Below are positions 16,586 through 23,229 of a stretch of DNA of 64,000 nt, one piece after another. Position numbers and translations under genes: made by a program. The stretch's first letter is position 1. The number at the start of each line of letters is the position of its first letter. The stretch lies in NCBI GenBank assembly GCA_002742845.1, contig DLUH01000001.1:62001-126000 (forward strand). The letters are read 5' to 3'. Source of the stretch: Sulfurovum sp. UBA12169. GTDB lineage: Bacteria > Campylobacterota > Campylobacteria > Campylobacterales > Sulfurovaceae. The notes below the pieces were generated by a model. That model did no database searches and had not been told where the DNA came from. It saw only the letters and a list, made by a program, of their open reading frames with translations.

Positions 16586-17005
16586 ATGCTGGCTATGATA
16601 GATTTTTTCACGTTTGACATAGACAATAGAGATATAGACAGCATCAGCAGCTACCTTACTTTCAAGTTCGCACGGCATGAAAAGCTTGGGAATTTTGATA
16701 GCTTCCAAAACATAGGGAGATACGAGGAAGAGATCACTATACACGGTACGCTGATCTGCCAAAGTCAGCATCAGCTAAAAAGCTTCGAGCTGCTTGGCAA
16801 GATGAAAACGCAGCATATCTTGACGCTGCCGGACGGAACGTGCAAAACTATCATTATAACTACACTAGATACAGACAAATCTACATTTTTAAAAACGGGT
16901 GAATTTCTAAGACAGGAATACGCGCTGTCTATAGCTGTAGTCGGCGACGGCTTCAATCTTGACATAGCAGGTATGGCAGCAAGCTTTTTAGGCGGTCTTC
17001 TATGA
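16586..17005 (+). CDS. U: Tail protein U, P2 gpU-like
   Basis: A protein of about 139 residues in the order T-U-X-D seen in P2. The pattern F-x-F-x-I (MIDFFTFDIDNRDIDSISSY), then RYEEEITIHGTLICQSQHQL and a central KTQHILTLPDGTCKTIIITT, fits the P2 GpU family, which terminates the tail tube at the head end. I chose ATG 16586 behind AGGGGG (16569-16574); an in-frame GTG at 16565 and an ATG at 16595 are alternatives. It overlaps X by 4 nt. Confidence 0.85.
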   Translation: MLAMIDFFTFDIDNRDIDSISSYLTFKFARHEKLGNFDSFQNIGRYEEEITIHGTLICQSQHQLKSFELLGKMKTQHILTLPDGTCKTIIITTLDTDKSTFLKTGEFLRQEYALSIAVVGDGFNLDIAGMAASFLGGLL

Positions 17006-17202
17006 AACAGGTTACGGCACAGCACGGTGACAGGTTAGACCAGATCGCCTATAGCGAATATGGCACGCTTGAATACTTCAATAAGGTGATGGATGCAAAC
17101 CTACACCTATCAGCAAAGCCTATCTTAGAAAACGGCGATATCGTAAATATGCCTACCATAACAATGCAAGTACAAGAGATCAAGGTAAAAACACTATGGT
17201 AG
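17002..17202 (+). CDS. X: Tail protein X, P2 gpX-like (LysM fold)
   Basis: A 66-residue protein with the LysM-like signature of gpX: an N-terminal HGDRLDQIAYSEYGTLEYFN and a central glycine-containing turn (ILENGDIVNMP). Such proteins sit in the baseplate hub and may touch peptidoglycan. It starts in an ATGA overlap with U and ends 7 nt inside the D gene. Confidence 0.9.
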   Translation: MKQVTAQHGDRLDQIAYSEYGTLEYFNKVMDANLHLSAKPILENGDIVNMPTITMQVQEIKVKTLW

Positions 17203-18155
17203 AACTGTTTGGCATCCCAAAAAAACCCACGTATAAGATACTGGCAAACGGTACAGATATAACTGCCACACTGCAAAATAACAGCGCGTCTATCTCTCTT
17301 GAAGATGAAGCAAACGAAGAAGCAGATCAGCTGTGTATTACCGTAGAGGGCGCGATAGCAAGACCACAGGCAGACGATACCTTGGAACTGTGGATGGGGT
17401 ACGGTCTAACCTTGGTATATTTTGGGTCTTTTGTGGTACAGGAAACTACAAAGGATGATGACTATACACTGACGGTAAAAGCAACCGGCGTAAACTTTTC
17501 CAGCGCGCTTAAAGTAAAGCGTGAGATCACTTACGAAAAGGTAACCATCAAAGATATATGTACACAAATTGCAAAACGTCACGATCTTAAACTTAAGTGC
17601 GACTATGATGATATCACCATAAAAAGCCTAAGCCAGGACAAAGAGAGTGACATACACTTTTTAAACCGAGTGGCCGGTGAGTATAACGCTATTTTCAACA
17701 TCAAAAACAGGACGCTTATATTTCTGCACCGCATCAAAGACGGTAAAGCAAGTAATGAACTGCCAAGGTATATGGTTCATAAGAACGATGTACACAATCT
17801 CACCATAACCCATAGCAAAAAAGCACTCTATAACAGTTGTAAATGCTGCTGGCACTGCACGATAGACAATATAAAAAAAGAGGTAATAGTAGGTGATGGT
17901 GACCCGAGTATAGTGCATTATGGACAATTTAAGGACGAAGCAGAAGCAGCTGCAAAAGCTACTGCTTTGCTTGAGAAAACAAAAGGATGCCACGTGGGCG
18001 GAAGCTTTGAGATAGACGGGGCAGTGATGTATGCTGGAGGCGTAGTGGAGTTGGTAGGAACTGTGGACGATGACGGGGAGTACAGCATAAAAAGGATAAG
18101 CCATACCATAGATAGCAGCAATGGGTGGGTTACATGGGCAGAAATAACAAGATAA
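17196..18155 (+). CDS. D: Baseplate hub protein D, P2 gpD-like
   Basis: A 319-residue hub protein of the gp27/gpD family (late control gene D), which links the tube to the spike. The N-terminal barrel (YKILANGTDITATLQNNSAS) is followed by YEKVTIKDICTQIAKRHDLK and DKESDIHFLNRVAGEYNAIF (about residues 115-168). Those two segments are the most conserved part of the family. It closes the tail operon; a GGAG site immediately after its stop leads into the lysis genes. Confidence 0.92.
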   Translation: MVELFGIPKKPTYKILANGTDITATLQNNSASISLEDEANEEADQLCITVEGAIARPQADDTLELWMGYGLTLVYFGSFVVQETTKDDDYTLTVKATGVNFSSALKVKREITYEKVTIKDICTQIAKRHDLKLKCDYDDITIKSLSQDKESDIHFLNRVAGEYNAIFNIKNRTLIFLHRIKDGKASNELPRYMVHKNDVHNLTITHSKKALYNSCKCCWHCTIDNIKKEVIVGDGDPSIVHYGQFKDEAEAAAKATALLEKTKGCHVGGSFEIDGAVMYAGGVVELVGTVDDDGEYSIKRISHTIDSSNGWVTWAEITR

Positions 18156-18167
18156 GGAGCATTAAAA

Positions 18168-18197
18168 ATGATAACAAAAAAAGGTAAATTATGCTAA
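18168..18197 (+). other. Nine-codon leader ORF overlapping the holin start
   Basis: ATG 18168, behind a strong AAGGAG, opens a nine-codon frame (MITKKGKLC) that stops at TAA 18195-18197, just past the holin ATG at 18191 and out of frame with it. The holin itself has only a weak AAGG site. Such an arrangement could couple and dampen holin translation. It may equally be chance. Confidence 0.3.
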
Positions 18198-18571
18198 ATG
18201 AAACTACTACAATTGGAGCAAAAGCGCTAGCAGCATCTACAAGCGCAGGGATGATCGGTGTCGGGTTTCTTGATAATATCAACGTAGAGCTTATCATACT
18301 TGGGTTGATAGGGCTTGTAGTGAGCATACTGAGTTATCACTACGACATAGAGCACACAGAAGACAAGGCGCATAGCATGTCAGAGATTATAAAATACATC
18401 TTGTTCGGGACACTTGCTTTGCCAAGCGCGTACGTAGCTGCCGGAGAACACATCACAAATGACGTATCAGGGAGACTGTTTATCGGTGTTTTTGCTTCGT
18501 ATTACATTATTCGTCTGCTTGATACAATAATACAAAAGGTGCAGAACATGATTATGGAGTGGAGAAGATGA
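18191..18571 (+). CDS. Holin-like membrane protein
   Basis: A 126-residue protein with about three hydrophobic helices: residues 11-29 (AKALAASTSAGMIGVGFLD), 33-49 (VELIILGLIGLVVSILS) and 105-118. Holins assemble in the inner membrane and open at a set time to release the endolysin. It begins the lysis cassette and overlaps the next membrane gene by 4 nt. The precise holin class is not recognised. Confidence 0.72.
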   Translation: MLNETTTIGAKALAASTSAGMIGVGFLDNINVELIILGLIGLVVSILSYHYDIEHTEDKAHSMSEIIKYILFGTLALPSAYVAAGEHITNDVSGRLFIGVFASYYIIRLLDTIIQKVQNMIMEWRR

Positions 18572-18807
18572 GTTTTTTTGCTTTACAGGCTGTTCTGACT
18601 TTTTTATGGTTTCTGTCTTTCGTGAACAAGCTATACAAAAAAAGCCTATCCACATTCATTATAATAAATGTGATTTTTGCTGCTGTAATAGCAGTGAGAA
18701 TCAATGAAGCGCTGGCGCATTTCATCTTAATAATAGGCATGATCTTCATTTATCACCGCGCTGCTTTTAAGAGAGAGAATGAAAGGTTATTTACATGGCG
18801 GCATTAA
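18568..18807 (+). CDS. Second small membrane protein of the lysis cassette
   Basis: A 79-residue protein with two to three hydrophobic helices (SFFALQAVLTFLWFLSFVN; FIIINVIFAAVIAVRINEAL; HFILIIGMIFIYHRAAF) and a charged C-terminal tail. The ATG at 18568 overlaps the stop of the holin gene. Position suggests an antiholin or a second holin. It overlaps the spanin gene by 13 nt. Confidence 0.65.
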   Translation: MSFFALQAVLTFLWFLSFVNKLYKKSLSTFIIINVIFAAVIAVRINEALAHFILIIGMIFIYHRAAFKRENERLFTWRH

Positions 18808-19082
18808 TCTATAAATTAAGGTTATATTTGTATGCCGCGACTGCATTCGTCATGGCTGCGTTTCTCTACTTTTGGCATTACAAACCAATCGCTAACATAG
18901 AAGCAGCTTACCAAGAGCAGTTACAGGCTACCAAAACTGCAAAAAAAGAGACAGTTGTACAAAAGGCGAAGCTCTTCACTGAGAAGCATATAGAGAAAAA
19001 AGAAGCACTGAAAGGGATTAGCTATGAAGAGTATAACGGCACTATCGATACTAATATCGGTACTCATACTAAACGGCTGTAG
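18795..19082 (+). CDS. i-spanin, Rz-like
   Basis: A 95-residue protein with one N-terminal membrane helix (residues about 10-27, LYAATAFVMAAFLYFWHYK) and a long charged periplasmic helix (AAYQEQLQATKTAKKETVVQ). That is the architecture of inner-membrane spanins, which fuse inner and outer membranes in the last step of lysis. A lipoprotein gene overlaps its 3' end in another frame, exactly as Rz1 is embedded in Rz. Confidence 0.78.
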   Translation: MAALIYKLRLYLYAATAFVMAAFLYFWHYKPIANIEAAYQEQLQATKTAKKETVVQKAKLFTEKHIEKKEALKGISYEEYNGTIDTNIGTHTKRL

Positions 19083-19230
19083 TGTTTTCGGCACTGGTGC
19101 AGGTGAGAATATAGAAGTACGGCCCAAACTGGTAACCTGGGAATATACAGAAAAACCAGTAGTTGACTTTGACCTGGAGTACACAGTAAAAGAAGTGGGG
19201 GTGCAGCATGGCAAAGATCGTAGAGATTAG
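19024..19230 (+). CDS. o-spanin lipoprotein, Rz1-like
   Basis: A 68-residue lipoprotein. The signal peptide MKSITALSILISVLILNGCS has a lipobox (LNGC) with lipidated Cys at residue 19. The first 59 nt lie inside the Rz-like gene in the +1 frame, with its own AAAGGG site at 19011-19016. Outer-membrane spanins bind the tip of Rz through the periplasm; overlapping frames are the signature of the pair. Confidence 0.8.
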   Translation: MKSITALSILISVLILNGCSVFGTGAGENIEVRPKLVTWEYTEKPVVDFDLEYTVKEVGVQHGKDRRD

Positions 19231-19381
19231 TGTAGAGAAGTTCAAAATACTTATCAAGAACTATATTATGGTAAGAAGACAAAACAGGGAACTACGTAAG
19301 ATCAATGAGTTTTTAAATAACCAGATCAACGACTATAACAAAAAGTTTGGAGGACAAAAAAATGACAAAAACAGAACGTAA
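19208..19381 (+). CDS. Small basic coiled-coil phage protein
   Basis: A 57-residue frame starting at ATG 19208 inside the end of the Rz1-like gene. It is Lys/Arg/Asn-rich and helical throughout (KILIKNYIMVRRQNRELRK). No family recognised. Its end overlaps the next small gene. It is shorter than the usual ORF cut-off, but it is tightly packed between overlapping genes and has no competing frame. Confidence 0.55.
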   Translation: MAKIVEISVEKFKILIKNYIMVRRQNRELRKINEFLNNQINDYNKKFGGQKNDKNRT

Positions 19382-19520
19382 AAAAACACTTAAAGAGCAT
19401 CAAGACAAAAGAACCAGGTGCCTTGTGTATACCAGAGTGATGGGATATCACAGACCGGTAGAGAGTTTCAATGTTGGCAAGAAAGGTGAACACGATGAGA
19501 GAACTTTTTTTAGAGCTTGA
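19362..19520 (+). CDS. Mini-protein resembling the NrdD C-terminal motif
   Basis: A 52-residue basic protein behind GGAGG (19351-19355 region). The segment CLVYTRVMGYHRPVESFNVG, then KKGEHDER, matches the motif around the glycyl-radical loop end of anaerobic ribonucleotide reductase NrdD (the T/S-R-V-x-G-Y-x-R-P-V pattern). The zinc-binding cysteines and the radical glycine are absent. Similar mini-proteins occur elsewhere in phages and small bacterial ORFs; function unknown. The stop overlaps the endolysin ATG (TGATG). Confidence 0.6.
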   Translation: MTKTERKKTLKEHQDKRTRCLVYTRVMGYHRPVESFNVGKKGEHDERTFFRA

Positions 19521-20068
19521 TGATGAGTGATTTAAAGAGAAAAGTGATAAACGATATCATCGAGCGTGAGGGCAGTTACATAAATGACCCACGCGACAGT
19601 GGCGGCGAAACAAATTATGGCATAACCGTAGCAGTAGCCAGAGCATACGGCTATACTGGAGAGATGAAAAAACTACATAGATCTGCAGCGTTTACCATTT
19701 ATAGCAAACTATACTGGGATAAGCTGATGCTAGACAACATAGAGTCTTTATCTACTTTACTGGCAGCAGAGCTGGCAGATACGGCTATAAATATGGGTGT
19801 AGGAACTGCTGCAAAGTTTCTACAAAGGTCTCTTAATGCGCTTAACGATAGACAGAGATACTACTATGATCTAACAGTAGACGGTGATATAGGGGGTAAG
19901 ACGCTTATAGCCCTAAGATCATACTTTAAAGTAAGGGGCTTAGACGGTGAAAAAGTGCTGCTACGTATGCTAAATTCACTACAGGGTGCTTACTATGTTG
20001 AGCTTTCAGAACGAAGAGAAAAAGATGAGGCATTTATTTTTGGCTGGTTTTTAAACAGAGTCGAATAA
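19520..20068 (+). CDS. Endolysin, GH108 N-acetylmuramidase
   Basis: A 182-residue peptidoglycan hydrolase. The N-terminal IIEREGSYINDPRDSGGETN followed by YGIT is the GH108 signature, in which the Glu (residue 17, in REGS) is the catalytic acid. The C-terminal part (from DLTVDGDIGGKTLIALRSY) matches the accompanying peptidoglycan-binding region. There is no signal peptide, so export depends on the holin. ATG 19520 overlaps the upstream stop; ATG 19523 is an alternative. Confidence 0.92.
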   Translation: MMSDLKRKVINDIIEREGSYINDPRDSGGETNYGITVAVARAYGYTGEMKKLHRSAAFTIYSKLYWDKLMLDNIESLSTLLAAELADTAINMGVGTAAKFLQRSLNALNDRQRYYYDLTVDGDIGGKTLIALRSYFKVRGLDGEKVLLRMLNSLQGAYYVELSERREKDEAFIFGWFLNRVE

Positions 20069-20086
20069 TACATAAAAGGATAAGAA

Positions 20087-20323
20087 ATGGCTAAATTAAC
20101 TACTGATACAGAATGGACAGCAACAATACCAGCAGGTACATATGATATGCAGAAAAAAAGCACCGGCGATCTATACATTGGCAGAGGGCCTTCACAACCT
20201 ACAAACGTTTTAGATGCTATACATATCGATAGCTCTGCGGCTTTTAGGTTTACCGTCGCAGATGGCGAAACGGCATACTTTTTCGGCGATAATGTTGTTG
20301 TATATTATTACAAGGTATATTAA
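20087..20323 (+). CDS. Small beta-rich phage protein upstream of the DGR gene
   Basis: A 78-residue protein with an AAGGA site, composed of beta strands (WTATIPAGTYDMQKKSTGDLY; FRFTVADGETAYFFGDNVVV) and no signal or membrane segment. It ends one base before the start of the DGR-like gene (TAA then ATG), so the two are almost certainly co-translated. It may be a fibre-base or trimerisation element for the receptor-binding domain. No family recognised. Confidence 0.62.
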   Translation: MAKLTTDTEWTATIPAGTYDMQKKSTGDLYIGRGPSQPTNVLDAIHIDSSAAFRFTVADGETAYFFGDNVVVYYYKVY

Positions 20324-22711
20324 ATGTTACGCTTGTTCCTTGGACCCACCCTGAGTGAGATTTCCATCTTCTCCCGCGCTTATTTTTTAGGGAAGCCCGG
20401 CGAACTTGGTTTTGGTGTGGCTGCTGCGCCTGAGAGTGTGTATACTGCTGCTGGGTTTATCCCGCTGGAAGGTCACAATACAATAGGCCGCGACAACTAT
20501 GGAAACTATTTGCACGTTGCTTCTGGTGCTATCTGCGTCTACATACCAAAACATTATTACAAAATAGCCGGGAACACGTTCACCTACTCAGATACCGCGG
20601 CAGATGGCTATGTACTAGATCGCACATTTATTAATGCTGGCGCAGAGATTAGGGGCATCTTCGTTTCCAAATACGGTGGCACAAACAATGGCGGTATCTT
20701 CTCATCACAGCAAGGGAAAGACCCGCTGTCCACGAATAGTGCGCACAATCCAATCTCAGCCCTCAACGGTACGCCTTTAAATACTTACGGCGGACTCTAT
20801 ACGGCCGTAAAGACGATGTCAATCGATGCCATTGTCACTCCAATTTGGACATATAATATGTTGGCCCGTATGGCAAAAGCTCACGGAGAGGCCTCTCTAA
20901 CGACTGACGTGTGCGCCTACATAGACGTTGTTCCAAAAATGCCAAAAGGAAACTTGGCAAACGCATTGAAAGACTATAATGACACTAGCGTCACTTTCAC
21001 TGCTTCAGGATACTCAAATTGTGCATTGACTGGCAGCGGATCAAACTTCGCCAAAACCACGCACAACGGCCAAAAATGCGGTATCGCAGACCTGACTGGA
21101 AATATGTTTGAAGTTGGAAGCGGTCTCATACGCTTTGATAGCACTGGCTTCCTCGTCATCAAAGAGTCGGTAGACATCACTACCATCCTAAACGACTCAA
21201 TCATAACAGGCGGTGGTGGTGCATATGACCGCGATTTATATGATGTCATAGACATCTCCGATCTTATCAATACTAATAGCGGATGGACCTACATCGGAAA
21301 CGGAACGAGTAATGTGTTCGGCTTTTCAACAGATAGAAATTCAGCTGCATACAAACGAACTTCTGTAGGCATACCGCTTGCAAATGGTGTAAGTGGCAGT
21401 GGAACTGCGGAGTTTGGTAACGACGGATTATACAAATACCTAATAAACGAATTGGCCGCGTTTTGTGGCGGGAATTGGAACAACTCTTCCAATGCGGGGC
21501 CGTTCGCTATGAATCTGAACAATAACCGTACGAACTCGAACAACAATGTGGGGGCGCGCGACTCCGGAACCAAGCCTGAAACTGCAATGGCAGATACTGG
21601 TGCCAGAGGGGTATGTTGTCCTGCGATAAGCGAAATAAAAAGAGATGACAGAGTTTCAAGTAGCTATGCCGAACGTCACCAAGTCTCTCGAGCACCAAAA
21701 CGTGAAGGGCGTCTATTTGAACTGACATTCACGATGGATAATCTCTATGAAGCCTACATAACCGCACGAAAGGGGAAGCGTAAAAAACGTGCGACGATGA
21801 GGTTCGAAAGCAACCTAGGCGCAGAGCTTCAAGCATTATACGATGAACTGCATGACGGCACTTACATGCCTAGACCCTATGCACAGTTTGAAGTCTATGA
21901 GCCAAAAAAAAGAGTCATAAATGCACCTGCGTTCAGAGACCTCGTCGTTCAACACTGCATCTATGCAGCGATATACGATCTCTTTGACCGAAGCTTCATT
22001 GCGACTTCTTACGCCTGTCGTAAAGGTGGTGGAACACATAAGGCAAGCGCCTATACCCAAAAGGCAATGCGCCACTACGATGGTGAAGACTACTATGTTA
22101 AACTCGATGTTAAGAAGTTTTTTTACTCGATAGACCGGTCTATCCTGCGCGCCCTCTTTGAGAAAAAAATCAAAGACAAACGGTTTGTCGATCTCATGTG
22201 CGCTTTTGCGGAGATGAATGATCCAAAAGGGATACCTATAGGCAACCTTCTTAGTCAGCTTTACGCACTTATTTATATGAACCCAGTAGATCACTATATC
22301 AAACGTGACTTAAAAATGAAGCACTATGTGCGCTATGTGGATGATATGGTGATCATAGGCGTTGAAAAATCAAAGGCAAAAGAGATCATAGGGAAAGTAG
22401 AGTCATTTTTAAAGCAATATCTTCGTTTGGAGTATTCACGATGGATGATGGCAAAGATAAAACGTGGCATCAACTTCGTAGGATACCGCACATGGAAGTC
22501 AGTTAAATTTGTGAGAAAGCACAGTATGTACACATTTAAAATGTCACTGAAAAAATCTAAACTTGAGTCAATCGTCTCGCTCATTGGGCACGCTAAGAAA
22601 ACGGCTACGATGACGTATTACGCGAGACTGCTGTTGGCTGAACCTGAGATTTTAAATAAATTACCACAAAGGAGCATTGCATGCTTAAATACTACACCTA
22701 CGAAAAAGTAG
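20324..22711 (+). CDS. DGR-type fusion: C-type-lectin/FGE-like variable protein plus reverse transcriptase
   Basis: A single 795-codon frame. Residues 1 to about 415 resemble a DGR target protein with an FGE/C-type-lectin fold: ADLTGNMFEVGSGL (about 255-269) corresponds to the conserved D-x-x-G-N-V-W-E core. The part ends in an Asn-rich variable or template segment (382-414). From about 460 it is a DGR-class reverse transcriptase: NLYEAYITARKGKRKK (473-488), KLDVKKFF with Asp595, GIPIGNLLSQ (636-645; the I-G-x-x-x-S-Q form typical of DGR enzymes rather than Q-G-x-x-x-S-P), YVDDM with Asp673/Asp674, and GYRTW. Target and RT are normally separate genes; no stop lies between them here. It overlaps the next gene by 31 nt. 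Confidence 0.9.
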   Translation: MLRLFLGPTLSEISIFSRAYFLGKPGELGFGVAAAPESVYTAAGFIPLEGHNTIGRDNYGNYLHVASGAICVYIPKHYYKIAGNTFTYSDTAADGYVLDRTFINAGAEIRGIFVSKYGGTNNGGIFSSQQGKDPLSTNSAHNPISALNGTPLNTYGGLYTAVKTMSIDAIVTPIWTYNMLARMAKAHGEASLTTDVCAYIDVVPKMPKGNLANALKDYNDTSVTFTASGYSNCALTGSGSNFAKTTHNGQKCGIADLTGNMFEVGSGLIRFDSTGFLVIKESVDITTILNDSIITGGGGAYDRDLYDVIDISDLINTNSGWTYIGNGTSNVFGFSTDRNSAAYKRTSVGIPLANGVSGSGTAEFGNDGLYKYLINELAAFCGGNWNNSSNAGPFAMNLNNNRTNSNNNVGARDSGTKPETAMADTGARGVCCPAISEIKRDDRVSSSYAERHQVSRAPKREGRLFELTFTMDNLYEAYITARKGKRKKRATMRFESNLGAELQALYDELHDGTYMPRPYAQFEVYEPKKRVINAPAFRDLVVQHCIYAAIYDLFDRSFIATSYACRKGGGTHKASAYTQKAMRHYDGEDYYVKLDVKKFFYSIDRSILRALFEKKIKDKRFVDLMCAFAEMNDPKGIPIGNLLSQLYALIYMNPVDHYIKRDLKMKHYVRYVDDMVIIGVEKSKAKEIIGKVESFLKQYLRLEYSRWMMAKIKRGINFVGYRTWKSVKFVRKHSMYTFKMSLKKSKLESIVSLIGHAKKTATMTYYARLLLAEPEILNKLPQRSIACLNTTPTKK
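21467..21565 (+). other. Putative DGR variable/template segment with GC-rich IMH-like end
   Basis: The segment encodes 33 residues starting GGNWNNSSNAGPF and ending VGARDS. Twelve of the 33 codons are AAC or AAT, the codon type that DGRs mutate through adenine-specific errors. It ends with an 11-nt all-G/C run (21550-21560) that stands out in this A/T-rich phage and resembles the initiation-of-mutagenic-homing tract at the 3' end of known variable repeats. A weak 4-bp hairpin (21582-21593) follows. No second copy is visible in the window. Confidence 0.7.
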
Positions 22712-23028
22712 AAACAAGCTACACAGTGCTGGAAGTGAGAGTAGGGCATGAGGATGTGAAGATCTGCTACTTTACCTACACAGAAAAACCAGTCGTTGCA
22801 ATTAGCGGTGAGGAAGAAGCGATAGATGCACTCATATCCGCCCAAGATCCACGCACAAACGCTACAGAGATAGATCAACAAACCTATGATGCGCTCATCG
22901 CGCCAAGTGATCAGGTACGAAACATATATAGGCAGGTGGAATACGTGAGGGACAATGGCGGAACGGCAGAGGAGTGTGATGCATTGCTTGTGTCGTTGAT
23001 GGACGAGATAGGGTATATGGGGGGATAG
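22681..23028 (+). CDS. Last prophage gene, unknown 115-residue protein
   Basis: A 115-residue acidic protein beginning inside the 3' end of the reverse-transcriptase frame. The first half is beta-rich (YTYEKVETSYTVLEVRVGHE; ICYFTYTEKPVVAISGEEEA). The second half is helical (NIYRQVEYVRDNGGTAEECD). It is not similar in size or composition to the Avd accessory protein (a basic four-helix barrel). Co-translation with the RT suggests a role linked to the DGR or to the receptor-binding protein. No family recognised. Confidence 0.65.
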   Translation: MLKYYTYEKVETSYTVLEVRVGHEDVKICYFTYTEKPVVAISGEEEAIDALISAQDPRTNATEIDQQTYDALIAPSDQVRNIYRQVEYVRDNGGTAEECDALLVSLMDEIGYMGG

Positions 23029-23060
23029 GTGGTTAATTTTTTGTTGGTATGAAGTACTAA

Positions 23061-23083
23061 AAGTGAACACCCAAGTGAACACC
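23061..23083. repeat. Tandem direct repeat near the prophage right end
   Basis: AAGTGAACACC occurs twice (23061-23071 and 23073-23083), spaced by one base, in the noncoding 120 bp between the last phage gene and the tRNA. Short directly repeated sites next to an attachment site are often integrase arm-binding or excisionase sites. That role is inferred from position only. Confidence 0.5.
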
Positions 23084-23152
23084 TAATAAAAACTTAAACC
23101 AAAAAAATATTTGAGAATATTGATTCAATATCGATATGTAGGGGAATATAAG

Positions 23153-23229
23153 TGGTGGGTCCTCAGGGACTTGAACCCTGGACCACTCGGTTATGAGCCG
23201 AGCGCTCTAACCAACTGAGCTAAAGACCC
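23153..23229 (-). tRNA. tRNA with CAU anticodon (Met or lysidine-Ile), likely prophage attachment site
   Basis: A full cloverleaf on the minus strand: acceptor GGGTCTT pairing with the 3' end, the D-arm AGCTCAGTTGGTTAGAGC, the anticodon stem CTCGG/CCGAG with loop CTCATAA (anticodon CAT), the T-arm GGTTCAAGTCC, discriminator A and an encoded CCA. CAT anticodons are used by elongator Met, initiator Met and Ile2 tRNAs. The A1-U72-type initiator mismatch is absent, so it is elongator Met or Ile2. Its 5' base directly follows the rodA stop codon, and the prophage abuts its 3' end. Confidence 0.95.

Larger units (their letters stand above)
1..23152. mobile_element. Prophage (right-hand part), lambda/HK97/P2 chimera with contractile tail
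   Basis: A continuous, almost entirely plus-strand series of phage late genes: packaging, head, P2-type baseplate and tail, lysis, then a DGR-like reverse transcriptase. It ends about 120 bp after the last phage gene, next to the CCA end of a minus-strand tRNA gene, which is the classic geometry for integration into a tRNA 3' end. The left end, with integrase, repressor and replication genes, is outside the window, so the attachment repeat cannot be checked. The structural module looks intact: no frameshifted or truncated late gene was seen. The exact right boundary, about 23,030 to 23,155, is inferred. Confidence 0.93.

Noticed and set aside
21582-21593. Cruciform-like CTGCAATGGCAG after the variable segment as a DGR hairpin
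   Set aside because: Only 4 bp and no typical tetraloop-stem length. Noted but too weak to claim.
20324-22711. Retron or group II intron as the origin of the reverse transcriptase
   Set aside because: No intron RNA structure, endonuclease or maturase domain, and no retron ncRNA signature. The IGNLLSQ motif and the fused variable-protein domain point to a DGR.
1-23150. Mu-like transposable phage
   Set aside because: Tail genes follow P2 order and the prophage abuts a tRNA. No Mu-type transposase, Mor or Gam genes are seen, although the left end is outside the window.
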